Below are positions 1 through 8,621 of a DNA stretch of 64,000 nt, piece after piece. Within the stretch, counting starts at the first letter, position 1. Every line of letters starts with the position of its first letter. Location: contig JAJFKC010000009.1 in the NCBI GenBank assembly GCA_021773435.1, positions 1 through 64,000 of the forward strand. The letters are read 5' to 3'. The notes beneath the pieces are model-generated. The model was not told where the DNA came from. It worked only from the letters and a program-made list of their open reading frames with translations, and made no database searches. The position numbers were made by a program, and so were the translations under genes. This DNA comes from Porticoccaceae bacterium (GTDB taxonomy: Bacteria; Pseudomonadota; Gammaproteobacteria; Pseudomonadales; Porticoccaceae).

Positions 1-2
1 AA

Positions 3-59
3 GAGTACTTGTCTCATCATTTTGAGGCGAAGCCCAATGCAGATTTCGAGATTGAGTAA
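3..59 (+). CDS. 3' end of a truncated CDS (ends ...EYLSHHFEAKPNADFEIE*)
   Basis: Open frame from the left edge to TAA at 57-59, followed by hairpins and a terminator. Confidence 0.5.
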   Translation, partial: EYLSHHFEAKPNADFEIE

Positions 60-140
60 TAGACCGGCAGGGCCGGTATTTGGTGGGACTTTCAGTCCCT
101 CAATCGAACCCACCGTCTTTTAGACGGTGGTTGTTAAGTA

Positions 141-186
141 AAAACAAAAGTGGGCCAACACTGGGCTGGCCCACTTTGTTTTTTGT
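141..186. terminator. Rho-independent terminator, probably bidirectional
   Basis: AAAACAAAAGTGGGCCA...TGGCCCACTTTGTTTTTT, between convergent genes. Confidence 0.8.
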
Positions 187-241
187 AAAGATTCTAGTAG
201 AAGTACGCTAAAAAAAGCGATTTTCATAATGAAAGCACAAA

Positions 242-1282
242 CTAACTATTTAAACGGTACACGCGTTCCGCTGTGCCATAAAACATTGCGTTTTTTTCAT
301 CTTCCGAAAAATCTTTAACAATTTTCTTCATGGCGTTAAAGAATACCTGGTAGGAAAGGGACAATTTGTCCACCGGGAAGTTACTTTCAAACATACAGCG
401 ATCCGGCGTAAAGCATTCGATCACGTGGAGATAATACGCGGCCTGGGCGGCAACCACTTCATCTGAGTTAGGTGGCGTTGCGCGGCCCATCCAGCCCATG
501 CCGTTGTCGGGCATAGCGAAACCACCGAGTTTGGCGATGGTGTTTTCACAACTGGCAATATCGGCGATATCTTTTTTCCATTTTTCGAACACTGCCTTTT
601 GTTGATCAGCGTAAACACCCGTTCCCACCGGTGTGCCAATATGATCGAGTACCATAACCGTACCTGGTACGGCGCGAGCGATAGCGGCGAACTCCTGGTT
701 TTGATAATGATAATGCCAGGATTCGTAGCTATGCCCGCGGTCGCCCAACACCTTCATGCCCCTTAAAAAGTCGGGGTTTTTGTACATATCTTTGGGGCTA
801 TGGGCTTCCAGCATTAAGCCTTCGTTAGGGCGGGCATTCGCTAATGCCTGGCGAATACCACGGAACATCCCAGTGCTGGTTTCTTCGTGGGCGTCAATCA
901 GTTCGTTAACATCGGGATAGTGCAAATCAAAGTGCGTAACCATGGCACTGATTTCGGCGCGGCCGGAGCCATGGGAGCGCTCCGCGTTATCCCGGACATA
1001 TTCTACTTCGCCGAGGGAGCGTAAATGTTCAGGGCCATCCTCGCGATAGCTGGCGTGGCATTCCATAAACACGGTTTTGACAATATTGTGGCCGCTGTCG
1101 GTGTCCGCATGTAGGTCTTCCAGGGAGTATTCAATTAAACCACCGGCGGGCCAAAGATGGTGATGGGTGTCGATAATGGCTCGGCCTGGGTCGACAATTT
1201 CTTCCTGTACGCTGGCTAGCCAGTCATTTCTTAGTACCAGGGGATTATTAACGTCGATACCTTCCATTTTGCTATTTGCCAT
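242..1282 (-). CDS. Amidohydrolase-family (TIM-barrel) metal-dependent hydrolase
   Basis: 346 aa; IIDTHHHLW near the N-terminus, MFESNFPVDK near the C-terminus, typical of amidohydrolase-2 family. Confidence 0.85.
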   Translation of the reverse strand: MANSKMEGIDVNNPLVLRNDWLASVQEEIVDPGRAIIDTHHHLWPAGGLIEYSLEDLHADTDSGHNIVKTVFMECHASYREDGPEHLRSLGEVEYVRDNAERSHGSGRAEISAMVTHFDLHYPDVNELIDAHEETSTGMFRGIRQALANARPNEGLMLEAHSPKDMYKNPDFLRGMKVLGDRGHSYESWHYHYQNQEFAAIARAVPGTVMVLDHIGTPVGTGVYADQQKAVFEKWKKDIADIASCENTIAKLGGFAMPDNGMGWMGRATPPNSDEVVAAQAAYYLHVIECFTPDRCMFESNFPVDKLSLSYQVFFNAMKKIVKDFSEDEKNAMFYGTAERVYRLNS

Positions 1283-1392
1283 GATTTGGATTCCGTATGT
1301 TGGGGGGTAAGGTTGAGCGTGTCTTTACCGGATCTGCAGGGTCGCAGTGTTAGCGATAAATGTAAACATTCACAAGTAACTATTGGCGCTGG

Positions 1393-2487
1393 TTAAGGCT
1401 CATCACTAACCTGCACCAGAGTCTTGCCAAAATTGTCGCCAGAGAGCATGGCAGAAAAAGCGTCCGGGGCATTCTCAAGACCTTGCCAGATATCTTCCTT
1501 GTAGGTGATAAGGCCATCCTTAACCCAGGCACCCATTTCCGACAAAAACTGATCCTGGTAGTCTTTAACAAAATTGAATACTGCCAGTGGCTGCACAGTG
1601 ACATTGCGCTGGTCAAATACCGCTTTGCCAGCTTCAGTCCATGCGCCATGGAAATGTTCAAGTGTACCGCCGATTTGATCATTGCCATACATTGAGATCA
1701 ACCCACAAAGGCTGATACGGGAGTCCTGGTTCAGGAGACTTTTCACCACATCAAACACTGCACCGCCGACATTTTCAAAATAAATGTCAATGCCATCGGG
1801 GCAGGCGGCGGCCAATTGTTCAGCGAAATCGTCATCTTTGTAATTCACTGCGGCATCAAAGCCGAAGGTGTCAGTCACCAACTTACATTTCTCGGTCGAC
1901 CCAGCAATGCCCACCACCCGACAACCCTTAACTTTGGCAATTTGTCCGGCATTTTGGCCGACTCCCCCGGAGGCGGCGGAGATCACCACGGTTTCACCCG
2001 GTTGAGGTTGGCATTGAATATAAACACCGGCGTAGGCAGTGAGGCCGAGCATACCAAGTACGCCGACGGCAGTAGAAATCGGGGCCAGGGCGGGGTCGAT
2101 TTTTCGCGGGAACATATAATCAAATACAGAGATGCCTTCGCCGGTTAGGCCGTAATCCTGCCAGCCATTGGTGTTGAATATAAAGTCTCCCTCAGCGTAA
2201 TCGTCGACGCGGCTTTTAAGCACTTGCGACACTGTGCGGCCGTGGCAGACATCGCCGGCTTTTTCGGCACCGACTCTGAGCCGAATCCATTGATAAGGAT
2301 CCATGGATAGGTAGATTGTGCGAGCACATAACTGATTTTCGCCAGGGTCGGGGATGTCAGTCGTGATAAATTTAAAGTCGCCCTCGCTGGGCCAACCTTG
2401 AGCCGGGCTGCGAGCGACTTTCCATTGACGATTATTCGACGTGTTCATATTTCCCCCTATTGTTCGGTGCTGATATTTAGTCAGCAT
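1393..2487 (-). CDS. NADP-dependent oxidoreductase of the medium-chain dehydrogenase/reductase family (CurA/leukotriene B4 dehydrogenase-like)
   Basis: SAASGGVGQNAGQIAKVKGCRVVGIAGS nucleotide-binding motif, YFENVGG. Confidence 0.85.
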   Translation of the reverse strand: MLTKYQHRTIGGNMNTSNNRQWKVARSPAQGWPSEGDFKFITTDIPDPGENQLCARTIYLSMDPYQWIRLRVGAEKAGDVCHGRTVSQVLKSRVDDYAEGDFIFNTNGWQDYGLTGEGISVFDYMFPRKIDPALAPISTAVGVLGMLGLTAYAGVYIQCQPQPGETVVISAASGGVGQNAGQIAKVKGCRVVGIAGSTEKCKLVTDTFGFDAAVNYKDDDFAEQLAAACPDGIDIYFENVGGAVFDVVKSLLNQDSRISLCGLISMYGNDQIGGTLEHFHGAWTEAGKAVFDQRNVTVQPLAVFNFVKDYQDQFLSEMGAWVKDGLITYKEDIWQGLENAPDAFSAMLSGDNFGKTLVQVSDEP

Positions 2488-2641
2488 AGCGTAACTTTAA
2501 GTGCTGTAAAGTCCCGGAACGTGAGTCTGTTTATTTAACGCGGCTTTGACAACCCTATACAGGCCGATGCAATATCGTAAACCGACCCCTGATTCAAAAG
2601 AAGCAGACCAACATTGAGGAGTCTATTTGGAGGAATATATA

Positions 2642-3088
2642 ATGCATGAAGCTGTCATGATTAGTCCTATTCTGGCGCCAGCGGCGATACTTGTCCTTTG
2701 GTCGCTCATCGTATTGATGTGGATGGTGCTTACCCGATTCCCGGCATTTAAAAAAGCGGGTATGGACCTTTCAAAAGCTGAAGCTGGCATCCGTTATCAG
2801 GATGTTGAAGCGAATTTACCCGCAGACGTTAACTGGAAATCCCACAACTACACACACCTTATGGAACAGCCGACTCTGTTCTATGCCACGGTTGCCATTC
2901 TTGCACTGGCTGGCGAAGGTAGTGGTTTGAATGCCACTTTAGCCTGGGTATATGTGGGCTTGCGAATTGTGCACAGCTTATGGCAAATCAAAGTCAACAC
3001 GATATCAATTCGGGTCAGGCTATTTGCGCTTTCATCAATGGTATTGATTGTGCTGGCGATTAACGCAGTGCGTGTGACACTTTTTTAA
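2642..3088 (+). CDS. MAPEG-family membrane protein
   Basis: Hydrophobic segments, HLMEQPTLFYATVAILAL and YVGLRIVHSL motifs; start chosen after GGAGG. Confidence 0.8.
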   Translation: MHEAVMISPILAPAAILVLWSLIVLMWMVLTRFPAFKKAGMDLSKAEAGIRYQDVEANLPADVNWKSHNYTHLMEQPTLFYATVAILALAGEGSGLNATLAWVYVGLRIVHSLWQIKVNTISIRVRLFALSSMVLIVLAINAVRVTLF

Positions 3089-3122
3089 AGATACTTCGCT
3101 AAAGATGCTGTTCTAAAGAATA

Positions 3123-3497
3123 TTATTTCGATTCGTGGATCACATGCTCAATGCCATACGACATGGGTGAGTTGGCGAGATCGATAAAATTCTTTTCATC
3201 CTCATACAGCGCGGCGAACCCGGCTCGTGCGGCTTTGGTGGCCGATGCCCTGGTCATGGTTTCTTCATCTTCCCACCACAGTTCAGCAATACCATCGTAG
3301 GGCTCGGGAGATTGGCGAAACTCAGCGGCTTTGGTGGTTAGCTTGTCGAAGCCTGCGTGAAACTGCACGTAGCGTTTAAACCTTATCGCGGGCTGAAAGC
3401 TCATCACCAGGTCGGCGTGCTGATTGCGCCAGTAGTCCTGAAAAGCGTCACGGCTCATGCCCGGTAATCTACGAATACAAAAAGCCAGTTTGATCAT
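3123..3497 (-). CDS. EthD-domain protein
   Basis: MIKLAFCIRRLPGMSRDAFQDYWRNQHADLV pattern typical of EthD/dimeric alpha-beta barrel proteins. Confidence 0.75.
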   Translation of the reverse strand: MIKLAFCIRRLPGMSRDAFQDYWRNQHADLVMSFQPAIRFKRYVQFHAGFDKLTTKAAEFRQSPEPYDGIAELWWEDEETMTRASATKAARAGFAALYEDEKNFIDLANSPMSYGIEHVIHESK

Positions 3498-3589
3498 TGT
3501 CGATACTCCTTTTTATAAGATTTGACGCCATGCTAGCATGAGGGGCTATACTTAAAATTCGCAAAAGTTAATTTCAGGCAGGTGTCAAG

Positions 3590-4363
3590 ATGGCTACTCC
3601 ATTAAAAATTAGCTCCCGCTCCATACAAGACCAGGTATCCCCGGAAGAATGGGCAGCCCGTGTAGAACTTGCGGCATGCTACCGACTGGTGGCGCATTTC
3701 GGTTGGGACGATGTTATTGCAACCCATATTTCCATGCGTGTGCCCGGCCCTGACGAACATTTTCTGCTTAATCCCCTTGGCTTGATGTTTCATGAAGTCT
3801 CGGCATCGAGCTTGATAAAAGTAGACTTGGCTGGCAATTTGTTGAGCGAATCTGAATACGGCGTCAACAAGGCCGGGTACATTATTCACAGCGCTGTGCA
3901 TGAGGCTCGCGAAGATGTCACCTGTGTTTTCCACACCCACTCGACCACCGGTATGGCTGTATCAGCACATGCTGACGGCTTATTGCCGGTTGCACAAACC
4001 TCTCTGGTCGCCTCGAGCTCGCTGAGTTATCACGACTATGAAGGGGTGGCATTGTACGAGGAAGAAAAAGCCCGGCTAGTAGCTGATCTGGGTGGCGAAT
4101 GGACCATGATTTTGCGCAACCACGGCCTGCTGAGCTGTGGCATCAGTGCCGCTGATGCATTTAATCGGCTATATTATTTAGAACGTGCCTGCGATGTGCA
4201 GGTGGCTGCTCTGGCAGGTGGTGCACCTTTGGTGTTTCCCACCGACGATGTACAGGCGCTGGCCAAAAGCCAGAGTGACTATATATTTGGCAAGGGTTCA
4301 GATCTTGCCTGGGATGCGTTGAGAAGAGTTATTGATGAAAAGGATAGCTCTTATCGAAATTAA
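3590..4363 (+). CDS. Class II aldolase/adducin family protein
   Basis: ATHISMRVPG, VFHTHSTTGMAVSA, LRNHGLLSCG metal-binding motifs. Confidence 0.88.
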   Translation: MATPLKISSRSIQDQVSPEEWAARVELAACYRLVAHFGWDDVIATHISMRVPGPDEHFLLNPLGLMFHEVSASSLIKVDLAGNLLSESEYGVNKAGYIIHSAVHEAREDVTCVFHTHSTTGMAVSAHADGLLPVAQTSLVASSSLSYHDYEGVALYEEEKARLVADLGGEWTMILRNHGLLSCGISAADAFNRLYYLERACDVQVAALAGGAPLVFPTDDVQALAKSQSDYIFGKGSDLAWDALRRVIDEKDSSYRN

Positions 4364-4393
4364 GAGCCGAAATTAAGAGCCGGAATTAAGCAG
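4355..4393. repeat. 13-bp tandem repeat x3 (CGAAATTAAGAGC) spanning the aldolase stop codon
   Basis: Two exact units plus CGGAATTAAGCAG. Confidence 0.85.
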
Positions 4394-4521
4394 TCGGAAC
4401 ATAAGCACTAAATTCTCAGAAGGAAGCACTGCGGACAATATATTCACTACCTGGCTTTACATTGCCAGGCAAGTTTAATCATTTCTCAACTTTATTTATC
4501 ACCTAACAAGGGAAAACTATA

Positions 4522-5277
4522 ATGGCACGAGTTCGAATTGATGAAACTGGCTCGGTACGCACAGTCACGCTGACACGGTCAGACAAACGTAATGCCCTGG
4601 ATAACCAGATGCTCGATGAACTGGAAGCGGCATTTGCTTTGACGCCGCCTGATAAAGAGCGCCTGACTGTGATACGTGCCGAAGGCCCGGTTTTTTGTTC
4701 GGGTATGGACCTGAAGGCGCGGCAGGAAACCGTTGGCGGCATCGCGCCCATCGAAAGCATGCTTTACGCGATCGAAACCTACCCCTTGCCAGTGGTTGGG
4801 GTTGTACAGGGCGATGCCATCGCTGGTGGTAACGAACTGGCATTGCACTGCGATATTGTTGTCGCCGTAAGCACCGCACGCTTTGGTATGTCGCTGGCGC
4901 AGATCGGCCTGGCGCCGACCTGGTTCCTGGCCAAGAAATTGATGGAAGTGGCTGGGCCAGTAAAAACCCGCGAATTCCTGTTTCTCGGCGACCCGTTCCC
5001 CGCCACGCAAATGTTTGATATGGGCTTGATTGCCCGGGTGGCTGCGCCCGAAGCTTTTGAAGCTGAAGCGCAAAAAGTGATTGATCGTCTGGCCGCCAAT
5101 GCGCCTTTGTCGTTGAAAGCCATGAAGGGTTTACTGGTTCGGCAGATGTGTTTCCGCGATGGTGTTTACCACAAAGATGTCGACAAACTGGTTGAGGCAG
5201 CGAGCGCCAGCCAAGATGGCCGGGAAGGAACGGCGGCGCGTCTCGAAAAGCGTGTTCCCGTCTTTAAGGGTAAATAG
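4522..5277 (+). CDS. Enoyl-CoA hydratase/isomerase family protein
   Basis: Crotonase fold motifs: RSDKRNALD, FCSGMDLKA, AIAGGNELALHCDIVVA. Confidence 0.88.
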   Translation: MARVRIDETGSVRTVTLTRSDKRNALDNQMLDELEAAFALTPPDKERLTVIRAEGPVFCSGMDLKARQETVGGIAPIESMLYAIETYPLPVVGVVQGDAIAGGNELALHCDIVVAVSTARFGMSLAQIGLAPTWFLAKKLMEVAGPVKTREFLFLGDPFPATQMFDMGLIARVAAPEAFEAEAQKVIDRLAANAPLSLKAMKGLLVRQMCFRDGVYHKDVDKLVEAASASQDGREGTAARLEKRVPVFKGK

Positions 5278-5344
5278 ATAATAAATAAAAGGTAAATAGT
5301 TTAAGGGCAAATAGCGTAAAGGCCGCCCATTCTGGAGTTAAGCA

Positions 5345-5683
5345 ATGTCGATTCGACTAGAAAAACCTTTTCAGGCTTTAACATCTGAAAATTTAGTGCC
5401 TATCCAGGGCCAGCTCGGTGTTTACCAGCTGGCCGATGCCAATGGCGATATTTTTTATATTGGCTACGCCGGCGGTCGTTCCCTTTTTGGCCTGCATGGT
5501 GAATTGACCCGGGAAATGGAAGAGCAGGGCGACGGCACCCAGTTTCGTTGTGAGGTTAATCAGCAATATATAAGCCGCTACGAAGAGCTTTTAATGTTGC
5601 ACAAACATGATTTTGGCAACTTGCCCGAACGGGTGCTTAGTGAGTACCCCTATAAAATTGGGGTGCTTTCGCCAGGTAATTAA
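5345..5683 (+). CDS. Small GIY-YIG-like domain protein
   Basis: 112 aa; GVYQLADANGDIFYIGYAGG resembles GIY-(x10-11)-YIG; later YEELLMLHKHDFGNLP with a candidate catalytic Glu. Confidence 0.55.
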   Translation: MSIRLEKPFQALTSENLVPIQGQLGVYQLADANGDIFYIGYAGGRSLFGLHGELTREMEEQGDGTQFRCEVNQQYISRYEELLMLHKHDFGNLPERVLSEYPYKIGVLSPGN

Positions 5684-5768
5684 GTGCAAGAAAAAATCAA
5701 ATAGCAATGTCCAGGTTGGATTGAAAGAATCGGATCGTATTTAGGTATTTTAAAGTTTTGGGGGAAAT

Positions 5769-6935
5769 ATGGATTATCAGTTAACCGAAGAACAACAAAT
5801 GCTCGTCGATATGGTACGGCGATTTGTGCGCACTGAGATTTGTCCACTTGAAGACAATCTCGATCCAGACGCAGGCGAAATAGCACCTGAAGATAGCGAA
5901 CGCTTAAAGGAAATGACTCGAAAAATGGGTCTCTATGGTCTTGGAATTCCACCGGAATTCGGTGGCCCTGATGTCGATGTCACCACGCAAACGCTTTTGT
6001 CTTTTGAAATGGCACAACACCGAGCGGGGCTATATAACCCTTGTTACAACGTCTTTGGTGGCGCTGGCCTGGCCCAGCTCTACGAAGCCACGGATATGCA
6101 AAAAGAAAAGTATCTGTTCCCGGTGCTGCGTGGTGAGAAAACTTCGTTCTTTGGTTTGACTGAACCTTCCGGTGGTTCTGATCCAGGCCGCGCTATTCAG
6201 ACCCGTGGAGTCCAGGACGGTGATGACTGGATACTCAATGGCGCAAAAATATTTATTAGTGGTGCCGATCATGCGGACTTTGGTATTTTGTTTGCCCGTA
6301 CCTCTGAAGATAAAACCCGTAACGGTGTGACCTGTTTTCTGGTCGATACTGACATGCCCGGCTTTCATGTTCGCCGTGTCGTCCATACCTTGCGCTCCAC
6401 TAAGTACGCCACAGAAATTCAAATCGAAAACCTCCGGGTGCCCAAAGAAAACATCCTTGGCGAATTGAATAAAGGTTTTGCTATCGCTAATGACCGGCTG
6501 TCACGTTATCGCATTCCCTATGCTGCCGGTTGTATCGGTGTTGCCATGAAAGCTCAGGAAATGGCCATTGATTACGTGAAGATACGGGAAACCTTCGGTG
6601 GCCTACTGGCTTCTCGGCAGGCGATTCAGTGGATGATTGTCGATAACGAGATGGACATTCGGACCTCCCGTCATGTTTGCCTGGAAGCCGCTGGCCGCGC
6701 TGACCGAGGCGATGATTTCCGCACCGAAGCCGCCATGGCGAAACTGCTGGGCAGTGAAGCTGGTGGTCGAGTTGTGGATCGGGTCATGCAGATTCATGGT
6801 GGTTATGGCATGACCAAGGATTTACCCCTGGAGCGCTGGTATCGAGAAATGCGCATTCGCCGTATCGGTGAAGGACCCAGCGAAGTGCAGCGGCTGGTGA
6901 TGGCGCGGAATTTGATTGGTGGCTCATTTCACTAG
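5769..6935 (+). CDS. Acyl-CoA dehydrogenase
   Basis: FGLTEPSGGSDPG, QIHGGYGMTKDLPLERWYREMRIRRIGEGPSEVQ. Confidence 0.93.
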   Translation: MDYQLTEEQQMLVDMVRRFVRTEICPLEDNLDPDAGEIAPEDSERLKEMTRKMGLYGLGIPPEFGGPDVDVTTQTLLSFEMAQHRAGLYNPCYNVFGGAGLAQLYEATDMQKEKYLFPVLRGEKTSFFGLTEPSGGSDPGRAIQTRGVQDGDDWILNGAKIFISGADHADFGILFARTSEDKTRNGVTCFLVDTDMPGFHVRRVVHTLRSTKYATEIQIENLRVPKENILGELNKGFAIANDRLSRYRIPYAAGCIGVAMKAQEMAIDYVKIRETFGGLLASRQAIQWMIVDNEMDIRTSRHVCLEAAGRADRGDDFRTEAAMAKLLGSEAGGRVVDRVMQIHGGYGMTKDLPLERWYREMRIRRIGEGPSEVQRLVMARNLIGGSFH

Positions 6936-6997
6936 GCTAAAGGAGTCCTTGAATAGACTGGTTCAATTCAAGGCGCGAATTAAAAGGGCTAAAGATA

Positions 6998-7249
6998 TTG
7001 AAGCAATCCTGGTACACCATAGCGCTTGAACCGGGTATCCAAAAACGCTCGTGGATAGCAGCCATTGTCGTCGGTTCGATTCTTAATATCATCAATCAGG
7101 GTGATGCGCTTTTTAACGGCGATGCCATTGTGATCTGGAAACTCGCATTGACTTTCTGCGTACCTTATTGCGTTGCGACCTATGGCGCGGTGTCTGCGCG
7201 GGAGGCTGTATTGAAAAGTCAGATTGAGAGCGATGACTCCGGCGTGTAA
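6998..7249 (+). CDS. Small two-TM protein resembling NrtS-type nitrate/nitrite transporter
   Basis: 83 aa; SILNIINQGDALF and C-terminal TM pattern; TTG start uncertain. Confidence 0.5.
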   Translation: MKQSWYTIALEPGIQKRSWIAAIVVGSILNIINQGDALFNGDAIVIWKLALTFCVPYCVATYGAVSAREAVLKSQIESDDSGV

Positions 7250-7316
7250 GCCTACTTGCAGCTTAATATTCCCCCTGGGCGCCTAAAAGAATAAATATTA
7301 TTGAGGGGGAAGCTAA

Positions 7317-8573
7317 GTGAAATTTTCTACATTCTATGAAATGCAATCACCCAAGCCCTGGGAGGATGGTGCCGAGGCGCGCATCCTTAAGGAAGCTCTG
7401 GAGCAGGTCGAGTTGGCGGATCGCCTGGGCTTTCACTATGCCTGGGAGGTCGAGCACCACTTTCTTGAAGAATATTCTCATTCTTCCGCCCCTGAAGTTT
7501 TTCTCGCCGCCGCCAGTCGGAACACCACGAACATTCGTCTTGGCCACGGCGTGGTGCTGACACATCCCAAGTACAACCATCCAGCGCGGGTCGCTGAGCG
7601 TTTAGCGACGCTCGATATTCTTTCCGATGGTCGGGTCGAGTGGGGCACCGGAGAGTCGTCGTCCAATGTTGAGCTGGGCGGCTTCGAAATAGATCCCGAA
7701 ACCAAGCGCGATGCCTGGCAGGAGGTGGTCGAGCAGACCGCCAATATGATGGCCATGACGCCGTATCCGGGTTTTAGTGGCGACTTCTTTTCCATGCCCT
7801 GTCGCAATGTGGTACCTAAACCGATGCAGCGGCCGCATCCGCCGATATGGGTGGCCTGCTCTCGACGGTCGACCATTCAACTGGCCGCTCGCAACGGTGT
7901 CGGCGCACTGGTGTTTGGTTTTATCGACCCGGACGACGCCAAACACTGGGTGGATGAGTATTACAGCATCATCAAAAGCTCCGAGTGTGTACCGATTGGA
8001 CACACTGTTAACGCCAATATCACCATGATTGTTGGCTTTGCCATTGATGATGATCGAGATAAAGCCGCGCAAAAAGGCCAGGAAGGCTATGAGTTTTTCA
8101 GTCGGGCTGGCGCGCATTACTACGTTAAAGGCCCTCATCAACCATCCAGGGCTAATTTATGGGAGAACTTCCAGGCGACCCGCGACAAGTGGCGATTGCC
8201 GGTGTCTCCGGGTATCGGCACACCGGAGGACGTGCGTGGCACTATGCGCGAATATCAGGCCTCCGGGCTTGATCAAATCGGTTTTGTGCAACAGTGTGGC
8301 ATGAATCGACACGAAGATATTTGCGAATCCCTGGAGCGCTTTTCAAGCGAGGTGATGCCTGAATTTGTCGAGCATGAAGCAGAAAGAGAAGCCCGTAAGG
8401 CAGAAGATCTGGCGCCTTATATCGAGCAGGCCATGGCGCGCAAGCAATGGATGGCGCCAATTGCTGAGAAAGCTATCCCACTGATTGATACTCGCTCTAG
8501 CGATATTATTGCGTCAGTAGAGGAGGGTGGTCTGGCCTCTCTGGCAGTGCCAGGCCGTAATCCCGATGCCTAA
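7317..8573 (+). CDS. LLM-class flavin-dependent oxidoreductase (bacterial luciferase-like)
   Basis: WEVEHHFLEEYSHSSAPEVFLAAAS, RLATLDILSDGRVEWGTG; GTG start. Confidence 0.88.
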   Translation: MKFSTFYEMQSPKPWEDGAEARILKEALEQVELADRLGFHYAWEVEHHFLEEYSHSSAPEVFLAAASRNTTNIRLGHGVVLTHPKYNHPARVAERLATLDILSDGRVEWGTGESSSNVELGGFEIDPETKRDAWQEVVEQTANMMAMTPYPGFSGDFFSMPCRNVVPKPMQRPHPPIWVACSRRSTIQLAARNGVGALVFGFIDPDDAKHWVDEYYSIIKSSECVPIGHTVNANITMIVGFAIDDDRDKAAQKGQEGYEFFSRAGAHYYVKGPHQPSRANLWENFQATRDKWRLPVSPGIGTPEDVRGTMREYQASGLDQIGFVQQCGMNRHEDICESLERFSSEVMPEFVEHEAEREARKAEDLAPYIEQAMARKQWMAPIAEKAIPLIDTRSSDIIASVEEGGLASLAVPGRNPDA

Positions 8574-8582
8574 CCGAGACGT

Positions 8583-8608
8583 CTAGTCCAGAAGGCTAAT
8601 CCAGAAGC
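8583..8608. repeat. 13-bp imperfect tandem repeat x2 in the LLM/recQ convergent gap
   Basis: CTAGTCCAGAAGG / CTAATCCAGAAGC. Confidence 0.6.
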
Positions 8609-8621
8609 CTGGGCCCGATCA

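Noticed and set aside
4579-5123. Long antisense ORFs opposite the enoyl-CoA hydratase
   Set aside because: Shadow ORFs of a strong coding frame; no domain, low-complexity translation.
7478-8141. Antisense ORFs of 132 and 179 aa opposite the LLM oxidoreductase
   Set aside because: Codon-bias shadow ORFs; the sense strand has clear luciferase-like motifs.
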